NCBI RefSeq assembly: GCF_033958435.1
Contig: NC_134158.1
Span: forward strand, 9,488,337-9,552,336
DNA length: 64,000 nt
Reading direction: 5' to 3'
Source: Carettochelys insculpta
Taxonomy: Eukaryota; Chordata; Testudines; Carettochelyidae
Position numbers and translations under genes: made by a program. Under the pieces are notes generated by a model. It was not told the DNA's origin, did not search any database, and saw nothing but the letters and a program-made list of their open reading frames with translations. This document shows, piece by piece, positions 24,126-34,624 of the stretch; positions within the stretch are counted from its first letter, which is position 1; every line of letters starts with the position of its first letter.

Positions 24126-24710
24126 TGGTGCACGAGGAGGAACATTTCGAGCAGATCTAGAGAAGTGGTTGTTCCCCTCTGCTCGGCACTGGTGAGGCCA
24201 CATCTGGGATATCATGTCCAGTTTTGGGCCCCCCCAGTATGAAAAGGAGGTGGATGTGCTGGAGCAGGTTCAGCGGAGGGCAACAAAAATGACCAAGGGG
24301 CTGGAGCACAAGACCTATGAGAAGAGGCTGAGGGATTTGGGCTTGTTTAGTTTGCAGAAGAGAAGACTGAGGGGTGATTTAACAGCAGCCTTCAACTTCC
24401 CGAAGGGGGCTCTAGAGAGGCTGTTCTCAGTGGTGGCGGATGGCAGAACAAGGAGCAATGGGCTGAAGTTGCAGAGGGGGAGGAGTAGGTTGGATATTAG
24501 GAAAACTCTTTCCCCAGGAGGGTGGTGAAGCGCTGGAATGTGTTGCCTGGAGAGGTGGTGGAATCTCCATCCCTGGAGGTTTTTAAGTCCCGGCTTGACC
24601 AAGCCCTGGCTGGGATGACCTAGTTGGGGTTGGTCCTGCTTTGGGCAGGGGGTTGGACTTGAGGACCTCCTGAGCTCCCTTCCAGCCCCAGGAGTCTATG
24701 AGTCTATGAC
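24126..24710 (+). mobile_element. CR1 LINE nested in an older CR1
   Basis: Complete 3' end with GGCAACAAAAATGACCAAGG, GATGGCAGAACAAGGAGC and the terminal GTCTATGAGTCTATGA. Confidence 0.88.
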
Positions 24711-24885
24711 GAGCTGGATGAGGATTTGTCCATCCATGGCTCTGAGCCAGGATGGGCAGGGATGCAGTCCCTGGCCTCTATTTGTCAGACGCTGGGAGTG
24801 GGCAACAGGATGGATCATCTGATGATCACCTGTTCCGTTCATTGCCTCTGGCATTGGCCGTGGTTGGAAAACAGGGCTGACACCT
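24711..24885 (+). mobile_element. Outer CR1 LINE, right part
   Basis: GATTTGTCCATCCATGGCT to CATTGGCC, of the subfamily whose copies end GGTCTGACCCAGTATGGCC. Confidence 0.7.
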
Positions 24886-25984
24886 TGGGAATGGGGGGGA
24901 TTTTATTCCCCTTGTTATGGGCATGTGTTTCCTACTGTCCCCAGCCCCCTGCACCCTCCCACCCAAACCCCACACCCCAAACCCACTTCCTGGCAGCGCC
25001 TGCCACTCTGAACCCCCATTCTTCTTGCGCACCAGCCCTAGAACCTAGAGGGGCCCACAAAAGGTACTGCACCCCCAGGTTCTGGGGGTGGTGTCCGTGG
25101 GGCATCAGGGAACGTGGCCCCCGACTGAATTGTCTATGGGTCAGCAGCCCCTGACCCAAAAACTGTTCCCCGTCCTGGTGTTAGAGAAGGGGTGAGTGGC
25201 CTATGGGGGGCCTATTGACCCAGCCAAATTAGTCCTTGTCAACCTGTGGGGTGCTCGAGAGAAGGTGGGTGGGGCCAGGGGTGCTGAACACAACTGAAAT
25301 TGGGAGAAAGGTGAATATTTTGCTGCAAGTTTTACAGCCCTTTATTATTGTTGTCCTTTTTATACCCTGAAATTTCATCGCCGGCCCGGCTACGACGAAG
25401 TTGTTTAAACAAATGTGCTGCAAGAGTAGAAAAATAAAGGAGCGGGTCTGAAAACTGGAGGTATTGGGGTGTGTCTAATTTTGTGTTTTAAAAAGGGGGT
25501 ACATGTAATTTTGAAAAGGGGGAATTGATGCGGCGGGGAAGGTTGAGAAACACTGTTGTAAGGCTCCCGGTGGCTTTACCCCACCTTCCTTTCCCCTGGG
25601 AGCGTGTCAGAGAGAGGGAATCGAAAGCAAAGCCCAGACGAAAGCTGGTTTCGTTTTTCTTGCCGCTAAGGCAGTGCAGCAGGGACCCAGGAGCTGTGGC
25701 TGAAGGGTTAAGTCCAGGGGTTCGTAAGCCCTCTGCCCATCCTGCCTCTCAACTGTCTTCCCCCCCTTTCTTCCTTCTCCCCCTGATCCGAGGGATCCCC
25801 CTCTGCCCTGCTCTGGATTGTGACCCCTCTGCCTCTGTCACCGGGTGTATCCCCCTTTCCCTCTTCTTAGATGATATGGGTTGGAAGACACATCCAAGAG
25901 GGGGGTCCCCTGAGGCAAGACACCCCCCGCCTGCTTCCAGCCCCATTGACAGCCCCCCTCATTACCCCTGATCCTGAGAGGCTG
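24886..25984. other. No gene; low-complexity and unclassified repeats
   Basis: 24930-25130 is a C-rich stretch like 1-180. 25230-25560 holds TGCTGCAAGTTTTACAGCCC and ends GGTTGAGAAACACTG, which looks like a dispersed repeat. Nothing coding was supported. Confidence 0.35.
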
Positions 25985-26635
25985 GATACGCGCCACCAGT
26001 GTGTCCTTGTAGCCAAGAAGGCTAACGGCATATTGGGGTGCATTAGGAGGAGCATTTCCAGCAGATCTACAGAAGTGGTTATCCCCCTCTACTCAGCCCT
26101 AGTGAGGCCACATCTGGAGTACTGCGTCCAGTTCTGGGTCCCCCCAGGATAGAAAGGACGTGGATGCATTGGAGAGAGTCCAGCGGAGGGCAATGAAAAT
26201 GATTCAGGGGCTGGAGCACATGGCCTATGAGGAGAAGCCGAGGGGTTTGGGCTTATTTAGTTTGCAGCAGAGAAGACTGAGGGGAGATTTGATAGCAGCC
26301 TTCAGCTTCCTAAAAGGGGGCTCAAAAGAGGCTGGAGAGAGGCTGTTCTCAGTGGTGACGGACGGCAGAACAAGGAGCAATGGTCTCACGTTGTGGTGGG
26401 GGAGGCCTAGGTTGGATATTAGGAAAAAACTCTTTCCCCAGGAGGGTGGTGAAGCACTGGAATGTGTTGCCTAGAGAGGTGGTGGGATCTCCATCCCCAG
26501 AGGTTTGTAAGTCCCGGCTTGACCAAGCCCTGGCTGGGATGATTTAGTTGGGGTTGATCCTGCTTTGGGCAGGGGGCTGGACTAGATGACCTCCTGAGGT
26601 CCCTTCCAGCCCTGGGCTTCTGTGATTCTAGGATT
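25985..26635 (+). mobile_element. CR1 LINE fragment abutting a splice acceptor
   Basis: Plus-strand CR1 ending CTGTGATTCTAGGATT at 26635, only about 16 bases before the acceptor of the next exon. Confidence 0.9.
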
Positions 26636-26651
26636 GATGGGTTTGTTTCAG

Positions 26652-27015
26652 TGCACTGAGGCTCGTGACGGGGCAGGCTGAGAATTTCCACACCCGCCAC
26701 GGACGAACCTCCGGCCTCGGCATGGATTTCTCTGAGATTTACTCCTCGAGGTTGTCGTTCCTACACTTGCTGCAGAAGAAGAAGGACGTGGAGCGGCGGG
26801 GGCTGATGACGGAAGGGCTGGCGGCCTGTTTTAGCCACGCGTTGAAGCTGGTGAACGATTCCCAGCACTCATGGAACTGCAATTTTTGGGAGAACGTCAG
26901 GCTCATCATCCAGGCGGATGGGAGCTGGCTGGAGTTCAGCTGTGGGAAGGCCACCGAACTTTACGTGGTGTGGTATGACCAGCACAGGAAGACAGTGCAG
27001 GTTCACCCAAACTAG
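26652..27015 (+). CDS. Terminal coding exon of an unrecognised gene
   Basis: The exon opens after GGGTTTGTTTCAG and reads to TAG at 27013-27015, about 120 residues. It includes GMDFSEIYSSRLSFLHLLQ, a basic KKKDVERR patch, LAACFSHALKLVNDS and the end YDQHRKTVQVHPN. Composition and codon use look like a real globular domain, probably alpha helix followed by beta strands. A poly(A) signal follows 61 bases after the stop, so this is a 3' terminal exon with the gene's other exons upstream or outside the window. I do not recognise the family and see no catalytic motif. The frame enters the exon in phase 2. The intron next to it is a CR1 up to about 16 bases from the acceptor, so branch-point use may be unusual or the exon may be a retained relic. 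Confidence 0.6.
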
Positions 27016-27076
27016 CAAGGAATGCAGGCGCATTGGGCGGACCCCCACCTCGCGGGCCTTCTCCTTGCTGTGCCTA

Positions 27077-27082
27077 AATAAA
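27077..27082 (+). terminator. Poly(A) signal of the unrecognised gene
   Basis: AATAAA within GTGCCTAAATAAACGCC, 61 bases after the stop codon at 27015. Confidence 0.6.
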
Positions 27083-27294
27083 CGCCCGGGGCACCTCCTG
27101 ATTGGACTCGGCAGCCTGGTGGTATTTATTCTGTCCTGGTGGTATTTATTGCAGGGCTCCCTGCAGTACAGCGCCCCCCCCGGCGCTGTGCTTGGACACT
27201 GGGGTACCCTGATGGGGGAGCGCCTCCTAACGAGCCCCCACGTGCTTTCTGCACCACGGTGTCCTCGGTTGCACTGGGGCCAGCACTGAGCGCC

Positions 27295-27850
27295 AGGGGA
27301 CAGCGCCCCCTGCTGAGCCCCCTCGCTGCAGCGCAGCGCCCCCTGGTGCAGCACTGGGGCCAGCTCAGGCTGCCAGGGAACAGCGCCCCCAAGTGCTGGG
27401 TTGGGACATTGCAGGCAGCCCTGACTGCCAGGGGACAGCGCCCCCTGCTGAGCCCCGCCCTCACTGGTCCCTGCAGCGCAGCGCCTCCTGGTGCAGCGCT
27501 GGGGCCCGCACTGGCTGCCAGGGAACAGCGCCCCCTAGAAGCGCACTGGGGCATTACAGGCAGCCTTGACTGCCGGTGGACAGCGCCCCCTAGTGCCGCG
27601 CTGAGGCATTGCAGGCAGCTCTGACCGCCAGGGGACAGCGCCCCCTAGCACCGCACTGGGACATTGCAGGCAGCTCTGACCGCCAGGGGACAGCGCCCCC
27701 TGCTGAGCCCCCCCTCACTGCTCCCTGCAGCGCAGCGGCCCCTGGTGCAGCACTGGGGCCCGCACTGGCTGCCAGGGAACAGCGCCCCCTAGAGGCGCAC
27801 TGGGGCATTGCAGGCAGCCCTGACTACCAAAGGACAGCGCCCCCTACTGC
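27295..27850 (+). repeat. Minisatellite of CTCF-like motifs (about 12 units)
   Basis: CAGCGCCCCCT-type cores recur about every 35-56 bp near 27301, 27335, 27381, 27437, 27479, 27525, 27581, 27637, 27691, 27732, 27780 and 27836, mostly preceded by CTGCCAGGGGA. Read on the minus strand several give CACCAGGGGGCGCTG or CACTAGGGGGCGCTG, very close to the known CTCF core. Units carrying GGTGCAG or AGTGCCG after the core fit best. All lie in one orientation. Binding is inferred. Confidence 0.75.
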
Positions 27851-28130
27851 ATGCACGTCTTTCTCTCCTTGCCTCTGAGCTCGTCAGGGTCCTCCCGCGT
27901 TCCCTGGCTGCATGCCTCTGCCCCACCCACCCTGATGGGAATACCCCTTAATTTAAGCCTTCTCCAATGAGATGATGGCACAGGGGCTGGGCAAGCATAA
28001 GAAACCCGGGTGTCATCGGCCTTTGCAGAAGGGCCAAGCAAGTCAAGACGGGAGGCCATCCAAGAGCAGACGCTTCTTGAGTTGCCCGGGGATGCGAGAT
28101 CTCCCCCAGGCAGGAGAACACAGCATCTCT
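27851..28130. other. No feature recognised
   Basis: Nothing supported. Confidence 0.3.
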
Positions 28131-28171
28131 AAGGCTGCGTCTACACTCCAGGATTATTTCGAGATCACACG

Positions 28172-28310
28172 TATCAGAGAGGGAGCCGTGTTAGTCCGTG
28201 TTTTCTCATGCCTCTTTCGAAGCAGGTCTTTGCCCTCGAAAGCTGATGCTCCAAAATAGCTGTTCGTCTATAAGGTGCCCCAGAACTTCTTGTTGCTTTC
28301 AAGATCACAG
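28172..28310 (+). repeat. Dispersed GTCTTTGCCCTCGAAAGC repeat inside the MITE
   Basis: TATCAGAGAGGGAGCCGTGT start, then CGAAAGCTGATGCTCC and CTATAAGGTGCCCCAG. The words GAGATCAC and AAGATCAC on either side may be a target duplication. Confidence 0.65.
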
Positions 28311-28384
28311 ACATTGGCGTAAGCTGGAAGGCCAAAGCCCATACAGCACAGGCCTGGCGCGAGGGCTGAGGCTTAGCTAACAAT

Positions 28385-28646
28385 GGACAAAACATGTCTC
28401 AAAGCAAAGGTGTGCTTCGCTTGTACCTGTGTATCTCATGATGTCTTGGGCACCATCTTTGTCTGGCCTAGCAGGATAGTTGAGTTCCCACTGGCTGGCA
28501 GCCCATTGCTGCAGGTACATCTGTACAGTGTATTACACTTGACACTTGTTATTTGTACCGTGCTTGGCAATAAATCCTTGCCAGGCGCCTTCGATCCTTC
28601 TCTTGTCTGGTCTTTGGGGAACCTCGCGGAGTCTGCTGTGGTCAGC
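28385..28646 (+). mobile_element. Possible LTR fragment
   Basis: AATAAATCCTTGCC at 28569 followed by TTCTCTTGTCTGGTCTTTGG looks like an R/U5 junction of a retroviral LTR. The 5' boundary and a TG...CA pair could not be fixed; no internal genes are present. Confidence 0.35.
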
Positions 28647-29379
28647 CCATATAACTAAACCCACACGCAAGCAGCCTTCTGGTTATCATCAATGCAGCCA
28701 AAGACCCGTGAGGACACAAGGACAGTAAATCCGCCGGATTTATTTGGAAATACCTTTGCCACCATCGACACTGCGCACGCGCTATGCTGAAATCAACTCA
28801 AAAGAGCGGGCGCGGTATTTCGAAGCCTGAAAGCCTCGTTGCAGGAGGAATAGAGCTGATTTTGAAATAAGCTATTTTGAAGTCGGGGCTGGTAAGCCAC
28901 AGAAGAGCCCGATTTCGAAATGACTCCTCCTGGCGTCCCCGGTGCTATTTCGAGGCATCCCTTGCACCGCCCTCAACAAGGGATACAGGGATGTCGAAAG
29001 AGTGCACCAGTTATCTCGAAAAATATTTTGAAATACCAGGTGTGTTTCCTAGACACAGAGTTGCTATTTCAGGATCCCTTGGTGAAATACCTCCCCGGTG
29101 CAAACAGAGCTGATGTAGCTGGACAGGACATTGCGAAATAGCTGCGTGCGCTTTCGAAATACATTCTTGCGTGTAGCTGGATGATTTCGGAATGCCTTTT
29201 CTAGAACGGATTATTTCAAAATAACACGGCTGTGTAGACGTAGCCGGGGAAGCCAGCAGGTTCCATGGGACTAGGCGTACGATCCAGGCTCCCTCCCTTC
29301 TGTGGGGCACCCGTTCCAATCCAACCCCAGGGTAGGGAGATTGGCTAGCTCAGAGTTGGGGTCCCTCTTCACCCTCACC

Positions 29380-30195
29380 TTCACCTTAGCTACAACGGAT
29401 CAGGAAAGGGATCTTGGAATTATAGTGGATAGTTCTCTGAAAACAGCCACGCAGTGTGCAGCGGCAGTCAGTAAAGCAAATAGGATGTTAGGAATAATTT
29501 AAAAAGGGATAGAAAACAAGACGACGAATATCTTACTTCCCCTATATAAAACTATGGTACGCCCACATCTTGAGTACTGCGTGCAGATGCGGTCTCCTCA
29601 CCTGAAAAAAGATATACTGGCGTTAGAAAAGGTTCAGAAAAGGGCGACTAAGATGATTAGGGGCTTAGAACGGGTCCCATATGAGGAGAGGCTAGAGAGA
29701 CTGGGACTTTTCAGTGTAGAAAAGAGGAGACTGAGGGGCGATATGATAGAGGTCTATAAAATCATGAAGGGTGTGGAGAAAGTGAACACAGAAAAGTTAT
29801 TGACTTGTTCCCATAATACAAGAACTAGAGGACACCAAATGAAATTAATGGGTAGCAGGTTCAAAACTAGTAAAAGAAAGTTTTTCTTCACACAGTTAAC
29901 CTGTGGAACTCCTCGCCAGAGGACGCTGTGAAGGCCAGGACTCTAACAGAGTTTAAACAAGAGCTCAATAAGTGTTTGGAGGTTACATCCATAGATGGCT
30001 ATTAGCAGGGGGTAAGGGATGGTGCCTAGCCTTTTGTCGAAGGCGGGAGATGGATGGCAGGAGACAAATCGCTTGATCATTGTCTTCGATTCACCTCCTC
30101 TGGGGCACCTGGCATTGGCTACTGTCGGCAGACAGGACGCTGGGCTAGATGGACCTTTGGTCTGACCCAGTATGGCCGTTCTTATGTTCGCAGAT
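29380..30195 (+). mobile_element. CR1 LINE (TATGGCCGTTC-tailed subfamily)
   Basis: Plus-strand CR1 with an ORF2 C-terminal frame (29554-29931) and the end CAGTATGGCCGTTCTTATG. It lies antisense to cholinesterase-like gene A, ending about 30 bases from the donor of its exon 3. Confidence 0.9.
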
Positions 30196-30223
30196 AATGT
30201 CCTATCACCTCTCAGCCGCTTAC

Positions 30224-32898
30224 CCTTGGGGCTCAGCTTGTCCACGAGCCATGAGGCCAAGAAGCGGCAGCGTGGGGTGAAAGCCATCTCCACAACCTGG
30301 GAGGACTTCAGTTGGATGTCGAAGAAGTTCTGTTTGATGGGGTCATAGTGAGGCCACTGCCTTCCCGTGGCCCCCGCCCCTGTGGGGCTCCTAGGGAGAA
30401 ATGCAACAGAGCAGACACAAGGTTAGTCCTCAGGCATCAGAGGGACTGGAGGCTGGGATCAGTAGAAACCAACTTGCAAAGCCTGGCCCCTTTCTGAAAC
30501 GGCCGCCATCCTCTATTGTTCCCAATGAGCGTGAAGCCAGAGGCCGCCCTCAGTTAAAATGGCTGCCTCCACGTGTTCTCCTTCCATGGGGGCTGGGGGA
30601 CGCTACCGGCCGCCCTTTATAAAGATGGCCGCTATGTCCCATGGATCTTGATCTTGAAGCCCCCAGGTTTCCATGAGTCATGATGGCTACCTTTGGCCTA
30701 CAGTCCTTTCCAAAGGGAGGCTTTCCCCTAGGAAAGATGGCCACCGTTTCCTTGGGGGAGTGGGGCGGGGGGGGGCATAAGCCAGGCTTCCTCAAGGACC
30801 ACGGCGCCGCGACGAGCAAGGGGGAGAAAGGGAAGGCTTTAAGGTTTCATTGGGGCGCAGCTAGGCAGATCGAAACGAGAAGGGCATCTGAAGCCACCAT
30901 TTGCCCTCACTTAAGATGGCCTCTCTCACGGCTCCGTCCTAGACGGATGACATCCCAGGCCGCCCTAACCGAAAAGGTCCATTCCAGTGCTAAGCTGTTA
31001 TTCTCAGTCCAGAACGAGGACAGGGCCTTCAACCCAACGGCTGGGTGGCATTTCCGGGAGACCTGTGCTTGGCCGGGTCTGGGAGGGAGGTGGGGTAGGT
31101 TACCATAGACCGATCCAGCTCCTGGCCAGCAGTCCTCTCCAGCGGGGTCCCCTGTTGCCCACAGCCCCAGCCCCCTGGCTGTTCCAGGTGGCTGTCTGTA
31201 CTGTGGGGCAGGAGGGATTAGCATGCTGCCCCACCCCCAGCGAAACCTCTCCACTCCTATTGGCCAGAAACCAGCCAATGGGAACAGAGAGGTGTTGCTG
31301 GGGGCGGGGCCGGCTCGCGATACTTTCACCTTTCTGTAGCCTTTGGGGCTCTTGCCCCTCCCTGCACAAGAGGACTCTGGGCGGGGGGGATTCCCTTACC
31401 CGGATCTCGCAAACTCCGCCCAGTACCGCATCATCCGGCGACTCAGGCCCGCCTCGGCCTCCGTGTACGTGCGGTTGGCTCCTGCCACGGACACCAGGGT
31501 CCCGAACACATAAGGGATCTCGGAGCCATGTGGCACCCCTGTCCACCCTGGTGTAGACAAGATGCTGGAGCGGTGGTGGAAGCGGTAGGCATACACGGGA
31601 CTGCCGGCCTCTGCCTCTCGCCTGCCCATCTCGACGACCGGGCACACGACGAAGTAGTCCCCCAGGATCTGATCCATGGCCCTCCGGTACCTTGCCTCAC
31701 CCTGCCCCGCCTCCTGGCTGTACAGCAAGGCCACGGCCCGGACAGCCTCTTCTGGGGCCCCCGGCACGGTAAGCTTCACCGCCTCCAGCAGCTGCTCCCA
31801 GCCAATGGAGCTGGTGTTCTCCACGTTCAGGCTGGCGGCAACGAAGAGGAGTATGTAGGAGCCTTCGTTGGCCTGGATCCCAGCCACGATGGGGATCGCC
31901 TGGCTGGGCTGGGTCCGCAGGAGCCTTGCTGGCGTATCCAGGAGAAAATCCCCATCCACCGTCGGCACAAAGTGGATCTCCAGCAGATCCTTGTGGCGCA
32001 GGACAGCAAACTCGTTTCTGGGGAACTCCCCGGGTTTCTTCCCCCGCAGGCAGGCCACCAGGGCGGTGTCATTGGTGTTCGTGCAACCCAGAAGCTGTCC
32101 CAGCCTCCGGCCTCGGTCCTGGGCCTCCTTGAGCGAACTCCAAACCCACGGTGCCGTGGGGGCTCCGCTCTGCATCACGGCGCGGGAGAAGAGGGGCCGG
32201 CTCTCCGGCGAGAGGAGGTGGAAGCCGACCGAAGAGCCCCCAGTGCATTGGCCGAAGAGCGTCAGCCGGGCCGGGTCCCCGCCGAAGGCGGCCGCGTTGT
32301 CCCTCAGCCAGCGCAGCGCCAGGCGCTGGTCCCACAGGCCGGCGTTCCCCGGGGCAGCCGGGGGCAGGCAGAGGAAGCCCAGCAATCCCAACCGGTAGTT
32401 CATGGAGGCCACGATTACATTCTCGGTGGCGGCTAAGAAGCGACCATCGTAGACGTCCAGGGAGGCTGCGCCCGTGATGAAACCCATGCCGTGGATCCAG
32501 ACAAGGACGGGGACCGGCTCAGGGGGCCGGGGATGGGGCACCCAGAGGTTGAGGAAGAGGCAGTCCTCGGACTGTGGTACTTTGGATTTCCACATATAGG
32601 CATCTGGGAAAGTGGGAACCGGAGGCTGGAGACAGGCGTGGCCGAAGCTGGTGGCCTCCAGGATGTGGTTCCAGGGCCGGTGGGGAACTGGTTTCTGGAA
32701 GCGCAAGGCCCCTACGGGGGGCTCGGCGTAGGGGACCCCCAGGAAGGCCGTCACGGTGCCGGAGCCGGCCAGGAGGTGCTTCCCCCGGATGGGGCCGCTG
32801 GTGGTGAGCACCACGGTGCTGTCATCTTTGGCGCCAGCGCCGGGTCCCGGCCGAGAGAACAGGAGCAGGAAGGAAAGTGTGGGGAAATACCCCAGCAT
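30224..32898 (-). CDS. Cholinesterase-like gene A (Ser nucleophile replaced by Cys), partial 3'
   Basis: Secreted alpha/beta-hydrolase fold protein of the cholinesterase family. Giant exon 32906-31400 (1507 bp; acceptor CCTTCCAG, ATG at 32898, hydrophobic signal peptide) and 167-bp exon 30390-30224 (acceptor TTTCTCCCTAG, donor G|GTAAGC), joined in phase 2. This layout and the 167-bp length are those known for vertebrate BCHE. Kept: Trp of the choline site (AYMWKSK), catalytic Glu (QANEGSY), catalytic His (VPHGSE), and all six disulfide cysteines (FGHAC/SEDC; GCTNT/VAC; VVCPV and, in exon 3, TPRCRF). Changed: GESAG reads GQCTG, Cys codon at 32247-32245, and the oxyanion loop GGGF reads GMGF. 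Hydrolysis of choline esters is therefore doubtful; a thiol nucleophile or a non-enzymatic role is possible. The last small exon was not found. The long intact frame argues against simple decay. Confidence 0.85.
30480..30960 (-). repeat. GCCATCTT/AAGATGGC repeat cluster in gene A intron
   Basis: At least five AAGATGGC or AAAATGGC words lie between 30540 and 30920, in units such as GAGCGTGAAGCCAGAGG. The reverse complement matches 54540-54640, and a shorter stretch matches the gene B intron at 44268-44340. AAGATGGC is close to the YY1 consensus. Confidence 0.6.
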
Positions 32899-32906
32899 TG
32901 CAGCAG

Positions 32907-33264
32907 CTGGAAGGGAACACACCCCACCCCACCACCAAAAGCAAGTTATGAGGCCGTGCTGGCTGCCATTAAAGGCAGCCAGCAGCCAGGGGTGCTCTGT
33001 ATTGGACAGACCACCCATAGAAAATACATCTCATTCATCACCTCTCCCGGCCCTGTGCTCTTGGTCCCAGCCTTGACCCCAGCCTCCTCTTCTCTAAGGC
33101 GGGGTGCACAAAGGGGAGAGGGGCAGGACCCCTTAGGGTGCAGGAAACTTCATAAGGAGGAGCACAGAATAATTGGCTGCTGGGTCTCAGGCTCATCCGG
33201 AGCAGGATAAAGGTGGAAATCTACAGTCACGTTTCTACCCCGATGCATGAAGTTCCTGCATTGT
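32907..33264. other. Upstream intron or flank of gene A
   Basis: No first exon could be identified. 33105-33200 resembles 4010-4080 (a TTCATAAGG(A/G)GG repeat). Confidence 0.4.
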
Positions 33265-33600
33265 ACAGCAGGGCTCAGCCACCTTTCCCAGGCGCAGGGC
33301 CGAAATTTGACCTTTTGCCTTCTTGGTACGGTCTGAGTGCAGGTGATACTTTTTTAAACTCACTAATAGTCCTACTGGCGACAGGTTCCTTAAGAAGTAA
33401 GTTCACAGCACAGCTCTCCCATGGAGGAAGTGGTTGTCACATTAGCTGGGCTTTTGTTAACCCACAGGCGGCCTGGCTTGGCGCAAGCTCCCAGCTGCAG
33501 GGCGGGAGGAGGGTCGGGGCTGAGCTCTGACCTTGTGTGCCGATGAAAACTGGCTCATGAGCCGCTCTTGGCACCGGTGACGGGGGTTGCTGACCCCTGT
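33265..33600 (+). repeat. Dispersed repeat ending GTTGCTGACCCCTG
   Basis: CAGCAGGGCTCAGCCACC start, GGTCTGAGTGCAGGTGATAC middle, CATGAGCCGCTCTTGGCACC end. It has the look of an interspersed element; class unknown. Confidence 0.45.
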
Positions 33601-33744
33601 TGTACAGGCTTATTTTCTCCCAGATGCTAAAAGATTTTTATTTTTCTTATGACCATACCCAACATTTTTGGATTACGTTAGCCAGGTCGTAGGGAAGGGA
33701 GGCAGCTAATTGCAGGGGTGAAAAGTGGGACCCATCGTAAACGG

Positions 33745-33880
33745 TTCCTATAACTCAGAAGTCCTTCCTCCCTATGCTCACCGCTGCAACCCCTCTCCTC
33801 CAAGAGCTGGGGAGAAAACCTAGGAGTTCTGCCACCTAGTTCCTGGCTTTAACCACTCGACCAGGAGCAGGGAACCTGGG
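33745..33880 (-). repeat. tRNA-like SINE remnant
   Basis: On the minus strand TGGTCGAGTGGTTAAAGCC (A-box like) and ACTCCTAGGTTTTCTCCCC (decayed B-box). Confidence 0.45.
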
Positions 33881-34317
33881 AGGCTGGCTGTGGTTCACCA
33901 GGGTTGGCCTCTGTGGACAGCCAGGTGGTTTGTTTTTTTTTTTTTCCACCTGAACCTCCTTAGGCGGGGCCACCAGCAGCTCCCGGTGATCCTGGTTTAC
34001 AGCTCTTAGCGGCCAGGACTGGCGAAGTGTGGCCATGGGAACTGTGGGGCCTGTTCCCGCTGGCGCTTAGGAAAGCGAACCGTTTGGTAGCCCACCAGGG
34101 GCTAACCCTGATGCACTACTGGTTTCCAGCATCCTGCAGGTTCTGCATCTCTGCACCAGACACCCCTCCCACTGTAGGCCTGGCTGTGTAACTCGGGGCA
34201 GGGGTCTGAGCCGTTAAAGCAATTAAATTGAGCCCCATTTCAGCCCGGCAAGGCAGGGAACTGGCCACACTGCAGCTGGGAGAAGGATGGAGGAGGTGGC
34301 CCTGAGAAGGAGCCTCC

Positions 34318-34462
34318 TAAACCCAGGGTTAGGAGTTCAGTCCTTGAGGGGACCATTTAGGGATCTGGGGCAAAGAGATTTGGAGGGGGGGGAAGTGCTC
34401 CTGCCAAGAGGGCAGGAGATTGGACTTCATCACCTCCCAAGGTCCCTTCCACTTCAATGAGA
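34318..34462 (+). repeat. tRNA-derived SINE, 5'-truncated (Cry-like)
   Basis: GAGTTCAGTCCTTGAGGGGA, CCATTTAGGGATCTGGGGCA and the tail CCCAAGGTCCCTTCC. It is the same family as 14088-14236. Confidence 0.7.
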
Positions 34463-34624
34463 TACGTATCCCCATTAGCAGCGGAACGCGTGTGAGGTGG
34501 CTTGGGGCTGCGAGGGGTTTCAGGCTGGGGGCAGGGCCCTTTGGGGCTGCGAGGGGTGAGGAGGTGGGAGAATCGAGATCCGTAAGTCTCAGAGAGGCAG
34601 CTGAGTGAGTCTGCGTCTTCACAG

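Larger units (their letters stand above)
28131..29245. mobile_element. GTAGACGTAGCC MITE broken by other insertions
   Basis: Left end AAGGCTGCGTCTACACTCC at 28131 and right end TGTGTAGACGTAGCC at about 29240 are inverted repeats. The body (28750-29245) has many TTTCGAAAT palindromes; the middle is occupied by a dispersed repeat (28172-28310) and an LTR-like piece (28385-28646). Confidence 0.6.

Noticed and set aside
27295..27850. CRISPR-like array
   Set aside because: Unit and spacer are both repeated and lengths vary; this is a vertebrate minisatellite.
29240..29320. Last exon of gene A (AWIVRLVPW frame)
   Set aside because: No convincing acceptor in phase 1 and no similarity to known cholinesterase C-termini beyond chance.
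32236..32256. Gene A as ordinary ACHE or BCHE
   Set aside because: The nucleophilic Ser, the neighbouring Glu and an oxyanion Gly are all changed, and the locus differs from a single-copy cholinesterase.
31528..32436. 302-residue plus-strand frame opposite gene A
   Set aside because: Antisense shadow of the cholinesterase exon.
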